Shown: in pieces, positions 37,881 through 45,847 of the stretch
How positions within the stretch are numbered: position 1 is the stretch's first letter
How the letters are laid out: each line of letters starts with the position of its first letter
DNA from: Minisyncoccus sp041663305
GTDB lineage: Bacteria > Patescibacteriota > Minisyncoccia > Minisyncoccales > Minisyncoccaceae
Reading direction: 5' to 3'
NCBI GenBank assembly: GCA_041663305.1
Contig: JBAYMT010000003.1
Coordinates: forward strand, 18,788 to 82,787
DNA length: 64,000 nucleotides
The notes under the pieces: generated by a model
What the model was told of the DNA's origin: nothing
Databases searched by the model: none
Seen by the model: the letters and a program-made list of their open reading frames with translations, nothing else
Made by a program: the position numbers and the translations under genes

Positions 37881-38837
37881 CTAATCTTTAAGATCTTTGC
37901 CACTATGGAACTGCCTATGGATATCTCTCAGCTTCTTATTAGTGACATGGGTATATATCTGAGTAGTGGCTATATTCCTGTGTCCCAAAAACTCTTGAAT
38001 AATTCTAAGATCAACTCCTTGATTCAAAAGATCTGTAGCCATACTATGGCGCAATGTGTGCGGAGTCGTAAAATACGGTATATTTGCCAACGTTGCATAC
38101 CTCTTGACCAATCGCTCAACCGAACGAGGCGTCAAACGGGCGTCTGAACCTTTTCTTCTTCGGTAGTTGATAAACAATGCCTTTTCTTCGTCATCGCGAG
38201 TTTTGAGATATTTTTTGAGCCAGACCAAAGCACGCTCGGAAAAGTAAACTGTCCTGGGATGATTTCCTTTGCCAATAACACCGATCTCCAAATCCTTTTT
38301 ATTTTCTATATTCTTGAATTGCTCACGATTCAAAGCAGTCAGTTCAGCAATACGCAAGCCCGTTGAAAATAATATTTCTAATATGGATCGATCTCGAAGT
38401 CCGTCAGCATTATTTATATCAGGAGCAAGCAATAATTTTTCTATCTGGTCCAGCGTCAAGAACTTTACAGTTTTTTCTTTTGCATCCTTGGGAAGTTGTA
38501 TCTTGTCGGCCGGCAAAGATATTATATCTTTAGCGGCAAAAAAAGATAAAAGCGACCTCAAGGCAATCAGATAATAATTCTGCGTAAGTTTGGATAATAT
38601 TTTACCAGTTTGGCGATCTTTGAATCTGGCCAAATACAAACGATAATTCCAAATATCTTCAGGAGTCAATTCATGAGGTTTTAAACTTTCGCTGTGAGTA
38701 TTTAAAAGCCAGTCGGTAAATTTTTTAAGATACCGGCCATAGTTCTCCTGAGTCTTAGAGGATAGACCTCTCTCGATTTCACAATAATCAAGAAAGTCGG
38801 GAATATGCTTGATTATGGGCTTGGGGGAGTTCTCCAT
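37881..38837 (-). CDS. xer: Tyrosine recombinase, XerC/XerD-like
   Basis: 318 residues. The N-terminal SAM-like core-binding domain (FLDYCEIERGLSSKTQENY) is followed by a catalytic domain with the family residues: Arg in STGLRIAELTAL, Lys in the beta hairpin region, HTLRHSMATDLL (H-x-x-R), GHRNIATTQIYTHV (His and nucleophile Tyr). It probably resolves chromosome dimers at a dif site, as CPR genomes carry a single Xer protein, but an integrase role is possible given the flanking repeats. Minus-strand start ATG with a TATAAT (38852-38857) just upstream and a large palindrome before it. Confidence 0.92.
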   Translation of the reverse strand: MENSPKPIIKHIPDFLDYCEIERGLSSKTQENYGRYLKKFTDWLLNTHSESLKPHELTPEDIWNYRLYLARFKDRQTGKILSKLTQNYYLIALRSLLSFFAAKDIISLPADKIQLPKDAKEKTVKFLTLDQIEKLLLAPDINNADGLRDRSILEILFSTGLRIAELTALNREQFKNIENKKDLEIGVIGKGNHPRTVYFSERALVWLKKYLKTRDDEEKALFINYRRRKGSDARLTPRSVERLVKRYATLANIPYFTTPHTLRHSMATDLLNQGVDLRIIQEFLGHRNIATTQIYTHVTNKKLRDIHRQFHSGKDLKD

Positions 38838-38866
38838 AGGTTTTATTGGTATTATAAGGTTTTTGG

Positions 38867-38914
38867 CATATATTACGTCGCTTAACCTACATTGTACGAC
38901 ATTTAAGATATGCT
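38867..38914. promoter_or_regulatory. 48-bp nested palindrome upstream of the recombinase gene
   Basis: GCATAT...ATATGC outer arms (38867-38872 / 38909-38914) and inner GTCG...CGAC. It overlaps the -35 region of the recombinase promoter. Possible recombinase or repressor binding site. The rest of the 515-base gap (38838-39352) is AT-rich with no gene; GGGCCTTTCAGCCC (about 38923) is a small hairpin. Confidence 0.4.
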
Positions 38915-39318
38915 TATGTGTGGGCCTTTCAGCCCCTCCCTTATATATTTATATGTGTCTTTTTATTTATCTCTTCTAATACCATTTTATTATTTTTATT
39001 CCCCTAAGTCAAACAAATATTCTTCTCTAAAAATATTTTTATAGTTTTTATAGATTATTAATAATTTTATTTCTCAGAAATTAAAAAATTTCCAAAACCA
39101 GTTGAACACTTATACCACTATTTTTTTCCCAAGCCATTTTGTGACCTCAAATTTTATCATTAAATAGCTAGTTGATTTTTTACAAATTCTCAGTCCCCCA
39201 AGCCTCTCAATTTTTAGACCTTCGGCAAGATCATATCTTTTTCAAAAAGAAATATAAACCTCCACCATTCACCTATCCAATAAAAAACCAACATCAGCAA
39301 TTTCTATTTTATTCAAAC

Positions 39319-39346
39319 TTGACATATCGAGATTTTATTGTAAGCT
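39319..39346 (+). promoter_or_regulatory. Promoter of the 39353 gene, leaderless
   Basis: TTGACA (39319-39324), 16-base spacer, TAAGCT (39341-39346); ATG 6 bases later. Confidence 0.65.
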
Positions 39347-39352
39347 TTATTT

Positions 39353-39727
39353 ATGTCATGTCATGACATTAAAAACAAGGCGATACTCTTTGCTTTGTTA
39401 TATGCAATGTTTATGGTTATCACGACCATATTCGGAATAGCCGCAATTACCAATAAAACCCTTCTGGGTGGAATATATATCCTTGTCGGGGTTGCAGCCT
39501 TTGGGTGCGGAGTCATAATGTTTCTCCATGCATTCAAGGAAACGTTAAACAGTCGCTATGCCCTTTGCGCTCTCGTAGTGGCGATTGTATGGTTAGCTAT
39601 CGCGCAAGTAATCACGCCAGAAAGTATTGTAACGTACACTATTGTAGCAAGCTTGCGAGTTGCCGGCATATCAATTGCCATCTTTCTGTTCAGTAAGCAC
39701 GTTGCGATAGTTTTATCCCCATCATAA
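39353..39727 (+). CDS. Four-span membrane protein, unknown function
   Basis: 124 residues with four hydrophobic segments (about 10-32, 38-59, 69-87 and 93-118) and few charged residues. ATG at 39353 or the second one at 39358 (different frame) precludes alternatives; 39353 is 6 bases from the -10 box. Terminator CTCG-TTTTTTAG-CGAG follows. No family recognised. Confidence 0.65.
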   Translation: MSCHDIKNKAILFALLYAMFMVITTIFGIAAITNKTLLGGIYILVGVAAFGCGVIMFLHAFKETLNSRYALCALVVAIVWLAIAQVITPESIVTYTIVASLRVAGISIAIFLFSKHVAIVLSPS

Positions 39728-39728
39728 T

Positions 39729-39750
39729 CTCGTTTTTTAGCGAGTTTTTT
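39729..39750 (+). terminator. Intrinsic terminator
   Basis: CTCG (39729-39732) with CGAG (39741-39744) and T run. A second hairpin CACACC-AAAAA-GGTGTG lies at 39785-39801. Confidence 0.7.
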
Positions 39751-39854
39751 GTTTTTATGTCTTTCCCCTTTAGCAAAAATAAGACACACCAAAAAGGTGT
39801 GCATTATTTATTTGAATTTTTACACGGAAGTTATATTATAAAACACAGCATATT

Positions 39855-40031
39855 ATGGAACTATCTACTTATTTACTAAATAATAGCGGGACGAATTGTG
39901 CTAAGTGCTCCCACGCTCAAAGTGGCACCCTTTGCGATTTAATCTGCGCAAAGCCTGTATCAGATGATAAGCCCCAACAAACGAACTCCCCAAAAAGGAG
40001 CTTTTTATTTAAATTTGTAATATTTCATTGA
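39855..40031 (+). CDS. Small cysteine-motif protein converging on copA, doubtful end
   Basis: 58 codons from ATG 39855. The core TNCAKCSHAQSGTLCDLIC holds four cysteines in CxxC-x8-C-x3-C spacing, a likely zinc site. The frame then crosses a hairpin with T run (CTCC-CCAAAAA-GGAG, about 39987-40000) before meeting TGA at 40029-40031, inside the 3' end of copA on the other strand. The true stop may have been lost. Upstream TATTAT/TATAAA boxes are present. Confidence 0.4.
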   Translation: MELSTYLLNNSGTNCAKCSHAQSGTLCDLICAKPVSDDKPQQTNSPKRSFLFKFVIFH

Positions 40032-42215
40032 TAACGAATTACAAACAACACTAATTGAAGACAAAGCCATAGCCGCTGCCGCAATAGCAGGATTTAATAA
40101 CCAACCCGTAATATTATATAAAGCGCCAGCGGCAATCAATACTCCAAAAAGATTATAAAAGAATGCCCAGAACAAATTTTGCTTTATTTTAAAAACAGAA
40201 TACTTTCCCAAATTAAATAGCATCGGCAAATGATCAAGCCTATTTCTCATCAAAACCACTTCGCCAGCCTCAATGGAGATATCTGACCCCGACGCCATAA
40301 CAATTCCTACGTCAGACTGCATCAATGCCGGGGCATCATTAATGCCGTCTCCAATCATTGCAACAGTGTTCCCTTCTTGTTGTATTTTTTTTATGATTTC
40401 CGATTTTTTATGAGGCAATACTTCACTATAAACAAAATCAACTTTTGTTTCTCCTCCTATAGCTTCGGCGGCCCGCTTATTATCGCCAGTAATCATTGCT
40501 ACTTTTATTTTAAGTTTCTTCAATAAAGAGACTACTTCCCTAGCTTCATCGCGCACAGCATCTTTTACACTAACGCAACCCAAAGCAATTTTTTCACTGG
40601 CCAAAAACATTATTGTTGCCCCTTCGCTTTCAAAACGTTTCATATCATCCGCAAATGTCTCCACGCTAATATTATTTTCACTCATCAATGAGTATGATCC
40701 TAATAGATATTTCTTTCCATTTATCTCTCCTTCTATTCCCTTGCCAAATATCGCTTTAAAGTTTTCTACCTTCAGTTTTTTTAATTCAAGATTATTCATT
40801 TTCTTGACTATCGGAATCGCCAAAGAATGCTCCGATACGCCTTCAAGAGATCCTATTATTTGGATAAAATCATTTTTATCAATTTTTGAAGAAAAATCTA
40901 TTAGTTCGGGCTGTCCTTTTGTTAAAGTTCCTGTTTTATCAAAAACAACATAATTAACACGACTGGCAAGTTCAAGTGCCCGCCCATTTTTTATAAGTAT
41001 TCCTTTTTTTGCTCCAAGGCCTATTCCCATTATAACAGCTGTAGGAGTTGCCAATCCTAATGTGCAAGGACAGGCTACGATCAAAACAGAAACAAATACA
41101 GTCAGAATAAAAAATATATCCTTCCCTGCAGTAAACCAGAATAAAGAAGCAGCTAATGCAATTACAATAATCGAAGGAACAAAATAGTAAGCAACCCTGT
41201 CTGCCAGAAGCTGAATCGGAGCTTTAGATGATGACGCTTCTTCCATAACTTTTACTATCTTTGCAAGCATTGAATCTTCGCCCAAATAAAGAGCCTTGAT
41301 TTTTAAACTTCCCGTCAAGTTCATAGTCCCTCCGATAACACTACTATCAATTTTTTTATCAATCGGGATGCTTTCTCCAGTAATAACCTTTTCGTCAATT
41401 GCCGACACACCCTCAATAACTATTCCATCCACCGGTATTGTTTCCCCGGGAAACACAAGAATAATATCTCCTGCTTTTATATCATCAATCAGAACTTTTT
41501 TTTGGATTCCATTATCAAGCACAGTAGCTTCGCGAGGTCGCAGTTCCATAATGCTTTTTATGGCATTATTTGTTTTTTCCTTTGCCGAATATTCCAAATA
41601 CTTCCCAAGTGATATGAATATCAAAATCATTATCGCGCTTTCAAAATACAGTTGTCCATCAAAACCAGACGGATAAAACCATATAAGAAATGCTATTGCA
41701 AGACTATAAAAATAAGCCGCAAAAGTTCCTATTTCTATCAGCGAATCCATATTTGGACTCCTGCTAATGATTTTTTTAAAACCAGATACATAAATATTAT
41801 AATTTATAAATATAACAACCGTTGCAATTATAAATTGGACCAACGCTACTGCTTTCATAGGGATGTCTATTATCGGCAAAGAAAACAATCTTGAAACGGA
41901 ATAAATAATCACCGGCAAGCCCAATAAAAAAGAAATCCAGAAATTATTTCTTAATTTTTTAAGTTCTTCTTTTTTTTCGATTTCCATTTCTGCAGTGGAA
42001 TTGTTATTTATTCGTTTTGCGCTGTACCCAAGCTTTTCTATTTTCTCTATTATGTCGCCGATATCAACACTACTTTCGTTATATTCCAAAAACAATACAC
42101 CGTTTGTAAAATTTACTTGCGCCTTCAAAACTCCAGGAACAGTGCCAATGTTTTTTTCAATATTAGAACTGCAAGAGGTGCAGCTCATTCCTTCTATCTT
42201 AAAAAATGCTTTCAT
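40005..42215 (-). CDS. copA: Copper-translocating P1B-type ATPase
   Basis: 736 residues. One N-terminal HMA domain with GMSCTSC, eight predicted membrane spans, metal site VACPCTLGLATP (CPC) in the sixth, phosphorylation DKTGTLTKG, GEST-type actuator TGESIPIDK, and MIGDGINDAPAL. The nucleotide-domain motif is SEHSL rather than the common SEHPL. It exports Cu(I) from the cytoplasm. It is last of a three-gene operon after the CsoR-type repressor (gaps 1 and 5 bases) and is therefore copper-induced by inference. Confidence 0.95.
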   Translation of the reverse strand: MKAFFKIEGMSCTSCSSNIEKNIGTVPGVLKAQVNFTNGVLFLEYNESSVDIGDIIEKIEKLGYSAKRINNNSTAEMEIEKKEELKKLRNNFWISFLLGLPVIIYSVSRLFSLPIIDIPMKAVALVQFIIATVVIFINYNIYVSGFKKIISRSPNMDSLIEIGTFAAYFYSLAIAFLIWFYPSGFDGQLYFESAIMILIFISLGKYLEYSAKEKTNNAIKSIMELRPREATVLDNGIQKKVLIDDIKAGDIILVFPGETIPVDGIVIEGVSAIDEKVITGESIPIDKKIDSSVIGGTMNLTGSLKIKALYLGEDSMLAKIVKVMEEASSSKAPIQLLADRVAYYFVPSIIVIALAASLFWFTAGKDIFFILTVFVSVLIVACPCTLGLATPTAVIMGIGLGAKKGILIKNGRALELASRVNYVVFDKTGTLTKGQPELIDFSSKIDKNDFIQIIGSLEGVSEHSLAIPIVKKMNNLELKKLKVENFKAIFGKGIEGEINGKKYLLGSYSLMSENNISVETFADDMKRFESEGATIMFLASEKIALGCVSVKDAVRDEAREVVSLLKKLKIKVAMITGDNKRAAEAIGGETKVDFVYSEVLPHKKSEIIKKIQQEGNTVAMIGDGINDAPALMQSDVGIVMASGSDISIEAGEVVLMRNRLDHLPMLFNLGKYSVFKIKQNLFWAFFYNLFGVLIAAGALYNITGWLLNPAIAAAAMALSSISVVCNSLSMKYYKFK

Positions 42216-42220
42216 ATCTT

Positions 42221-42958
42221 TTAGATTTCAGTTGCTTTATATGTTTTAAAAATATCCAATCCAAGTATTTGAGCTCGACTGATGACGCTTGGATCAAACT
42301 TTATCTTAAATTTATTAGAAGAATAAAATTCAACACTCTCAACTCCTCCCAGCTTTTCCAAATCTCCAGTTACTAAAAATGCATGACCAGAACAAGGAAG
42401 ATCAACAGAAATATCAAATGCTTCAATTGTATTATCAAAACCTGTTTGCTTTCCATTGGACAATTCATCGCCTGATGTGTTTTTTGGCAAGTCTTTTTTT
42501 TGTTCATTAGAAGTCTTAGAAAAAACTTCATCAGGTGAAACATCATACCGTGTTTCCAGATTTTGAATAGCTGTATTAATCGGTTTAATTCCTCCAACAA
42601 TTGGCATTACATAATTAAAAAATAGGATATTTACTATTATGGTAGTTGAAAAAAGAATGATCAAATAATTCCTTTTTGCAACAATTCCTTCCCACGATAA
42701 ACTGTTAATCCTTCTTAGATAAAAGATTGCCGATATCAAAGCAAATAACAGAGATAAACCGATCAACATTGGCATAAAATATGGCAACAATAAGAATTGT
42801 CTTAATACTTGCGTTGCAAAGGTAGCTCCGATAATAGAAAATACAACAAAAAGAATACAAAAAGAATGAGGAATTATTGCATACAATAATCCGCTCCAAA
42901 ATCCATTTACATTTTTAGTTTTAACGCTGCAGCAATCTTTATTCTTTACATTTTCCAT
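42221..42958 (-). CDS. Membrane protein with degenerate HMA-like tail (copper operon)
   Basis: 245 residues: four membrane spans in the first ~130 residues (starting YAIIPHSFCILFVVFSIIGA, MerC-like in style), a polar linker, and a C-terminal ~65-residue ferredoxin-like metal-domain fold. That domain (DLPCSGHAFLVTGDLEKLGGVES) has PCSGH in place of the metal-binding CxxC. Cys pairs near the start (KDCCSVK) could bind metal. Between csoR and copA it is likely a copper transport or delivery partner. Not matched to a named family with certainty. Confidence 0.7.
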   Translation of the reverse strand: MENVKNKDCCSVKTKNVNGFWSGLLYAIIPHSFCILFVVFSIIGATFATQVLRQFLLLPYFMPMLIGLSLLFALISAIFYLRRINSLSWEGIVAKRNYLIILFSTTIIVNILFFNYVMPIVGGIKPINTAIQNLETRYDVSPDEVFSKTSNEQKKDLPKNTSGDELSNGKQTGFDNTIEAFDISVDLPCSGHAFLVTGDLEKLGGVESVEFYSSNKFKIKFDPSVISRAQILGLDIFKTYKATEI

Positions 42959-42959
42959 A

Positions 42960-43229
42960 TTATTTAGATAGTTTAGTCACTTTTAAAATTTCGGCAATCA
43001 TCTCATTTTTTTTCTTTTCGTCATTTGAAGACATAGCGCTCTTAAAACAAGAACCGAGATGATTCTCCATTATCATTTGATTGGCCGACTTTAATAACCC
43101 TATTACTGCTAAGTTCTGTTGCATAATATCAATACAGTATTCTCCGTCTTCCGTCATCTTAATTATTTTTTCCAAAGAACTTCTAGCTTTTTTAAAATTT
43201 ATCAATGATTTTTCATTTTTATTATCCAT
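42960..43229 (-). CDS. csoR: CsoR-family copper-sensing repressor
   Basis: 89 residues, all helical, of the CsoR/RcnR/FrmR family. The metal ligands of the copper branch are in place: Cys in GEYCIDIMQQ (~32), then His and Cys in ENHLGSC (H-x3-C, ~57-61). CsoR releases DNA when Cu(I) binds. It heads the operon with the membrane protein and copA, one base apart, and a palindrome directly at the transcription start (43264-43284) is a fitting operator. Confidence 0.9.
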   Translation of the reverse strand: MDNKNEKSLINFKKARSSLEKIIKMTEDGEYCIDIMQQNLAVIGLLKSANQMIMENHLGSCFKSAMSSNDEKKKNEMIAEILKVTKLSK

Positions 43230-43263
43230 ATATTTTAAAATTTAATGTTTTGTTATGAGCAGA

Positions 43264-43284
43264 TATACCCCCACCATAGGTATA
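43264..43284. promoter_or_regulatory. Palindromic operator of the copper operon
   Basis: TATACC-N9-GGTATA with a G/C tract between, the layout of CsoR operators. It covers the region immediately downstream of the -10 box, about position +1. Confidence 0.7.
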
Positions 43285-43289
43285 GGTAC

Positions 43290-43318
43290 ATAATACTGCT
43301 CTATCTTTAAGCTGTCAA
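43290..43318 (-). promoter_or_regulatory. Promoter of the copper operon
   Basis: Minus-strand TTGACA (43313-43318), 17-base spacer, TATTAT (43290-43295). Confidence 0.85.
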
Positions 43319-43324
43319 GCAAAT

Positions 43325-43352
43325 TTAAAAAGACTTGCCTTTCGGTAAGTCT
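43325..43352 (-). terminator. Intrinsic terminator of the fatty-acid-like operon
   Basis: On the minus strand AGACTTACC-GAAA-GGCAAGTCT (one mismatch) followed by TTTTT. It sits just before the copper promoter. Confidence 0.8.
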
Positions 43353-43372
43353 GATATATTAAAAATTTTAAG

Positions 43373-44908
43373 CTATAGTGGCATAGTGCCATGCTTTTTA
43401 AGAGGCGCTCCTTCTCTTTTCATAGCCAATACCTCCAAACATTGTATTATTATTTTTCTGGTGTCTTTAGGGTCTATTATCATATCAACTTGCCCAAGCT
43501 TTGCCGCCTCAAAGGGGTCTAAGAATCTTTCCTTCATTTCTTCAATTTTTTCTTTTTCAGCTTTTGCTGGATTACTGCTTTCAGAAATTTCCTTTTTATA
43601 TATTATTTTAACCGCTTGCTCAGCGCCCATAACGGCAATCTGGGCCATCGGCCAAGCTATAACATTATCATACCCCAATCCCCTTGAAGCCAAGGCAATA
43701 TAGGCTCCTCCAAAAGCTTTTCGCAAAATAATACTTATCTTAGGCACTGTCGCCTCGCTATAGGCATACAATATCTTTGCCCCATGTCTTATTATCCCTT
43801 GGTGTTCCTGATTTGTTCCTGGCAGATATCCGGGAGTATCAACCAAATTTACCAGCGGGATATTAAAGGCATCGCAAAATCTTACAAATCTTGCAATCTT
43901 GTCCGAGGCATCAATATCCAAGACTCCAGCCATATACTTTACCTGATTAGCAACTACACCAACAGTATTTCCGTTTATCTTTGCAAATCCAACAATAACG
44001 TTCAATGCAAAAGCTTTATGCACTTCAAAAAACGAATCATTGTCAAAAACCTTCCCTATCACAAGTTTCATATCATATCCTTTTTCATTTTCTTCCGGTA
44101 TCAATTCTAAAATATCATCAAGATACTCGTCCTCACCCTCGACTTCAATAAAATATTCTTCACTATTATTCTGTGGAAGATAATCAAGAAAATTTTTAAC
44201 GTCCTCGAAACATTCTTTTTCTGTTCTAGAAATAAAATGCGCGCATCCGCTTTTGGCCGTGTGTATATTTGCCCCACCAAGATCATCAAAACTCACATCT
44301 TCCCCCGTCACGCTTTTTATTATATCAGGACCAGTTATATACATCTGCGAAATCCCTTCAACCATAAAAATAAAATCTGAAAGACCGGGCGCATAGCAAG
44401 CGCCACCGGCTGAAGGACCGACCATTATGCTTATTTGCGGAATGATTCCCGAAGATTTCACCATTGCTCTAAAGATTTCAGCATACCCGTCTAAGCTGGT
44501 AACACCTTCTTGTATCCTTGCTCCTCCTGAATCTATTATTGAAATAACAGGACATCCTATCTTCTGGGCAAGCTCAATAATCTTTACTACTTTTTTCCCG
44601 TGCATTTCCCCTAAAGTTCCGCCACTGCGTGAAAAATCCTGGCTATACAAACAGACTTGGCGTCCATTTATCTTTGCAAAACCGCTAATAACACAATCTC
44701 CGGAATATCTTTTTTTATCCAAGCCAAAATCATTGAATCGCGTTTCAACAAAAGGATCAAGCTCTACAAAAGAATTTTTATCTACCAATAATTCTATTCT
44801 TTCTCTGGCATCAAGCTTTCCTTTTTCATGCTGTTTTCGGACAAATTCTTCGTTTATTTTTTCCAAGCTTTTCAGATTTAATTTTTTGATTTGTTTTTCA
44901 AATTTCAT
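43373..44908 (-). CDS. Acyl-CoA carboxylase carboxyltransferase (PccB-type)
   Basis: 511 residues with both crotonase-like lobes in one chain, as in propionyl-/acetyl-CoA carboxylase beta subunits and unlike split AccA/AccD. Oxyanion loops: SGGARIQEGV, GPSAGGACYAPGLSDF, VDTPGYLPGTNQEHQGIIRHGAK, RKAFGGAYIA. It moves CO2 from carboxybiotin to acetyl- or propionyl-CoA. Decarboxylase alpha subunits (methylmalonyl- or glutaconyl-CoA) look alike, but the operon also encodes biotin carboxylase, which favours a true carboxylase. It is last gene of the operon, 6 bases after biotin ligase. Confidence 0.93.
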   Translation of the reverse strand: MKFEKQIKKLNLKSLEKINEEFVRKQHEKGKLDARERIELLVDKNSFVELDPFVETRFNDFGLDKKRYSGDCVISGFAKINGRQVCLYSQDFSRSGGTLGEMHGKKVVKIIELAQKIGCPVISIIDSGGARIQEGVTSLDGYAEIFRAMVKSSGIIPQISIMVGPSAGGACYAPGLSDFIFMVEGISQMYITGPDIIKSVTGEDVSFDDLGGANIHTAKSGCAHFISRTEKECFEDVKNFLDYLPQNNSEEYFIEVEGEDEYLDDILELIPEENEKGYDMKLVIGKVFDNDSFFEVHKAFALNVIVGFAKINGNTVGVVANQVKYMAGVLDIDASDKIARFVRFCDAFNIPLVNLVDTPGYLPGTNQEHQGIIRHGAKILYAYSEATVPKISIILRKAFGGAYIALASRGLGYDNVIAWPMAQIAVMGAEQAVKIIYKKEISESSNPAKAEKEKIEEMKERFLDPFEAAKLGQVDMIIDPKDTRKIIIQCLEVLAMKREGAPLKKHGTMPL

Positions 44909-44914
44909 ATAAAA

Positions 44915-45448
44915 TTAAATTGTTATTTCATTAAAATAATATCTCATATTTTCAATAACTTTCTCAACAATTTTATCATTATCCACTGCAACTCCTAATT
45001 CATTTGAAACAGAAGTCGCTATTCTGGATAATTCATCGGGGAAATAGTCTATGTTCGTATCAATGCCTATCCCAATAACAGAATTTATATCATTTCCCTT
45101 AATTACGTTCTCGGTAAGTATTCCGCAAAACTTTTTCCCATTTACAAAAACATCATTCGGCAATTTTATCATCGGCTCCAAGTCAAACTCCTCTTTAATT
45201 GCGCTCGCAACAGCAAAAGCTGAAAGTAAGGTCAATATTTGCAGATCTTTGATATTTGCAGGAGGCAGAATAACTGAAAAATATAATCCCCCTTCCGGAG
45301 AAAACCAATCTTTCCCTCTGGTGCCATGTCCAGACCCCTGTTTCTTTGCAACAACCACCGTCCATGGTTCGCAACCTTGTTCAATCATTTTCCTCGCCTC
45401 CAAATTGGTAGAAGGAAGCTCTTCAAATTCAATTACTCCTTTTTTCAT
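44915..45448 (-). CDS. birA: Biotin--protein ligase (short, no DNA-binding domain)
   Basis: 177 residues, catalytic domain only, shorter than bifunctional BirA. Biotinyl-AMP loop reads GSGHGTRGKDW (usually GRGRRGRxW), then GGLYFS and the catalytic KLPNDVFVNGKKFCGIL. It attaches biotin to the carrier protein encoded immediately upstream (3-base gap). The C-terminal SH3-like domain also seems missing or very reduced. Its place inside the operon means carrier and ligase are made together. Confidence 0.9.
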   Translation of the reverse strand: MKKGVIEFEELPSTNLEARKMIEQGCEPWTVVVAKKQGSGHGTRGKDWFSPEGGLYFSVILPPANIKDLQILTLLSAFAVASAIKEEFDLEPMIKLPNDVFVNGKKFCGILTENVIKGNDINSVIGIGIDTNIDYFPDELSRIATSVSNELGVAVDNDKIVEKVIENMRYYFNEITI

Positions 45449-45451
45449 AAC

Positions 45452-45841
45452 CTATTCAAAAATAACTAATATTTCGCCTTCCCTTACTGTTTTGTTGGGC
45501 CTTATCAAAACTTTCTTTATTTTTCCATCTGTTTCAGAAAATATTTCATTTTCCATTTTCATCGCAAGCAGGGTTAAAATTTTTTGCCCCGCTTTTATGT
45601 TGTCTCCATCCTTCACATATACCTCAGAAACCTCGCCTGCAATCGCAGCCTTCAGTTCTTTTTTTAACTGTACTTTTTGCTGCTTCGCAAACTCACTGAC
45701 ATTTTTATTCTTCCCTGTTTCCTTTTTTACCTTATCAAAATCGAAAGACCTTTCTCCAACCTTTACTGATACTTTATCACTCCCCTTTTCAAAAATTCTG
45801 ATATTATATATTTTTCCTTTTATCTTTATATCAAAATCCAT
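45452..45841 (-). CDS. Biotin carboxyl carrier protein
   Basis: 129 residues. The C-terminal ~70 residues are a biotinyl/lipoyl domain with AMKMENEI (biotinyl Lys, ~94). The N-terminal part (about 1-45) is a small beta domain and a lysine-rich linker replaces the usual Ala/Pro-rich one. It is the separate carrier that joins the biotin carboxylase and the PccB-type subunit. Six bases after biotin carboxylase, three before biotin ligase. Confidence 0.92.
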   Translation of the reverse strand: MDFDIKIKGKIYNIRIFEKGSDKVSVKVGERSFDFDKVKKETGKNKNVSEFAKQQKVQLKKELKAAIAGEVSEVYVKDGDNIKAGQKILTLLAMKMENEIFSETDGKIKKVLIRPNKTVREGEILVIFE

Positions 45842-45847
45842 AATAGT

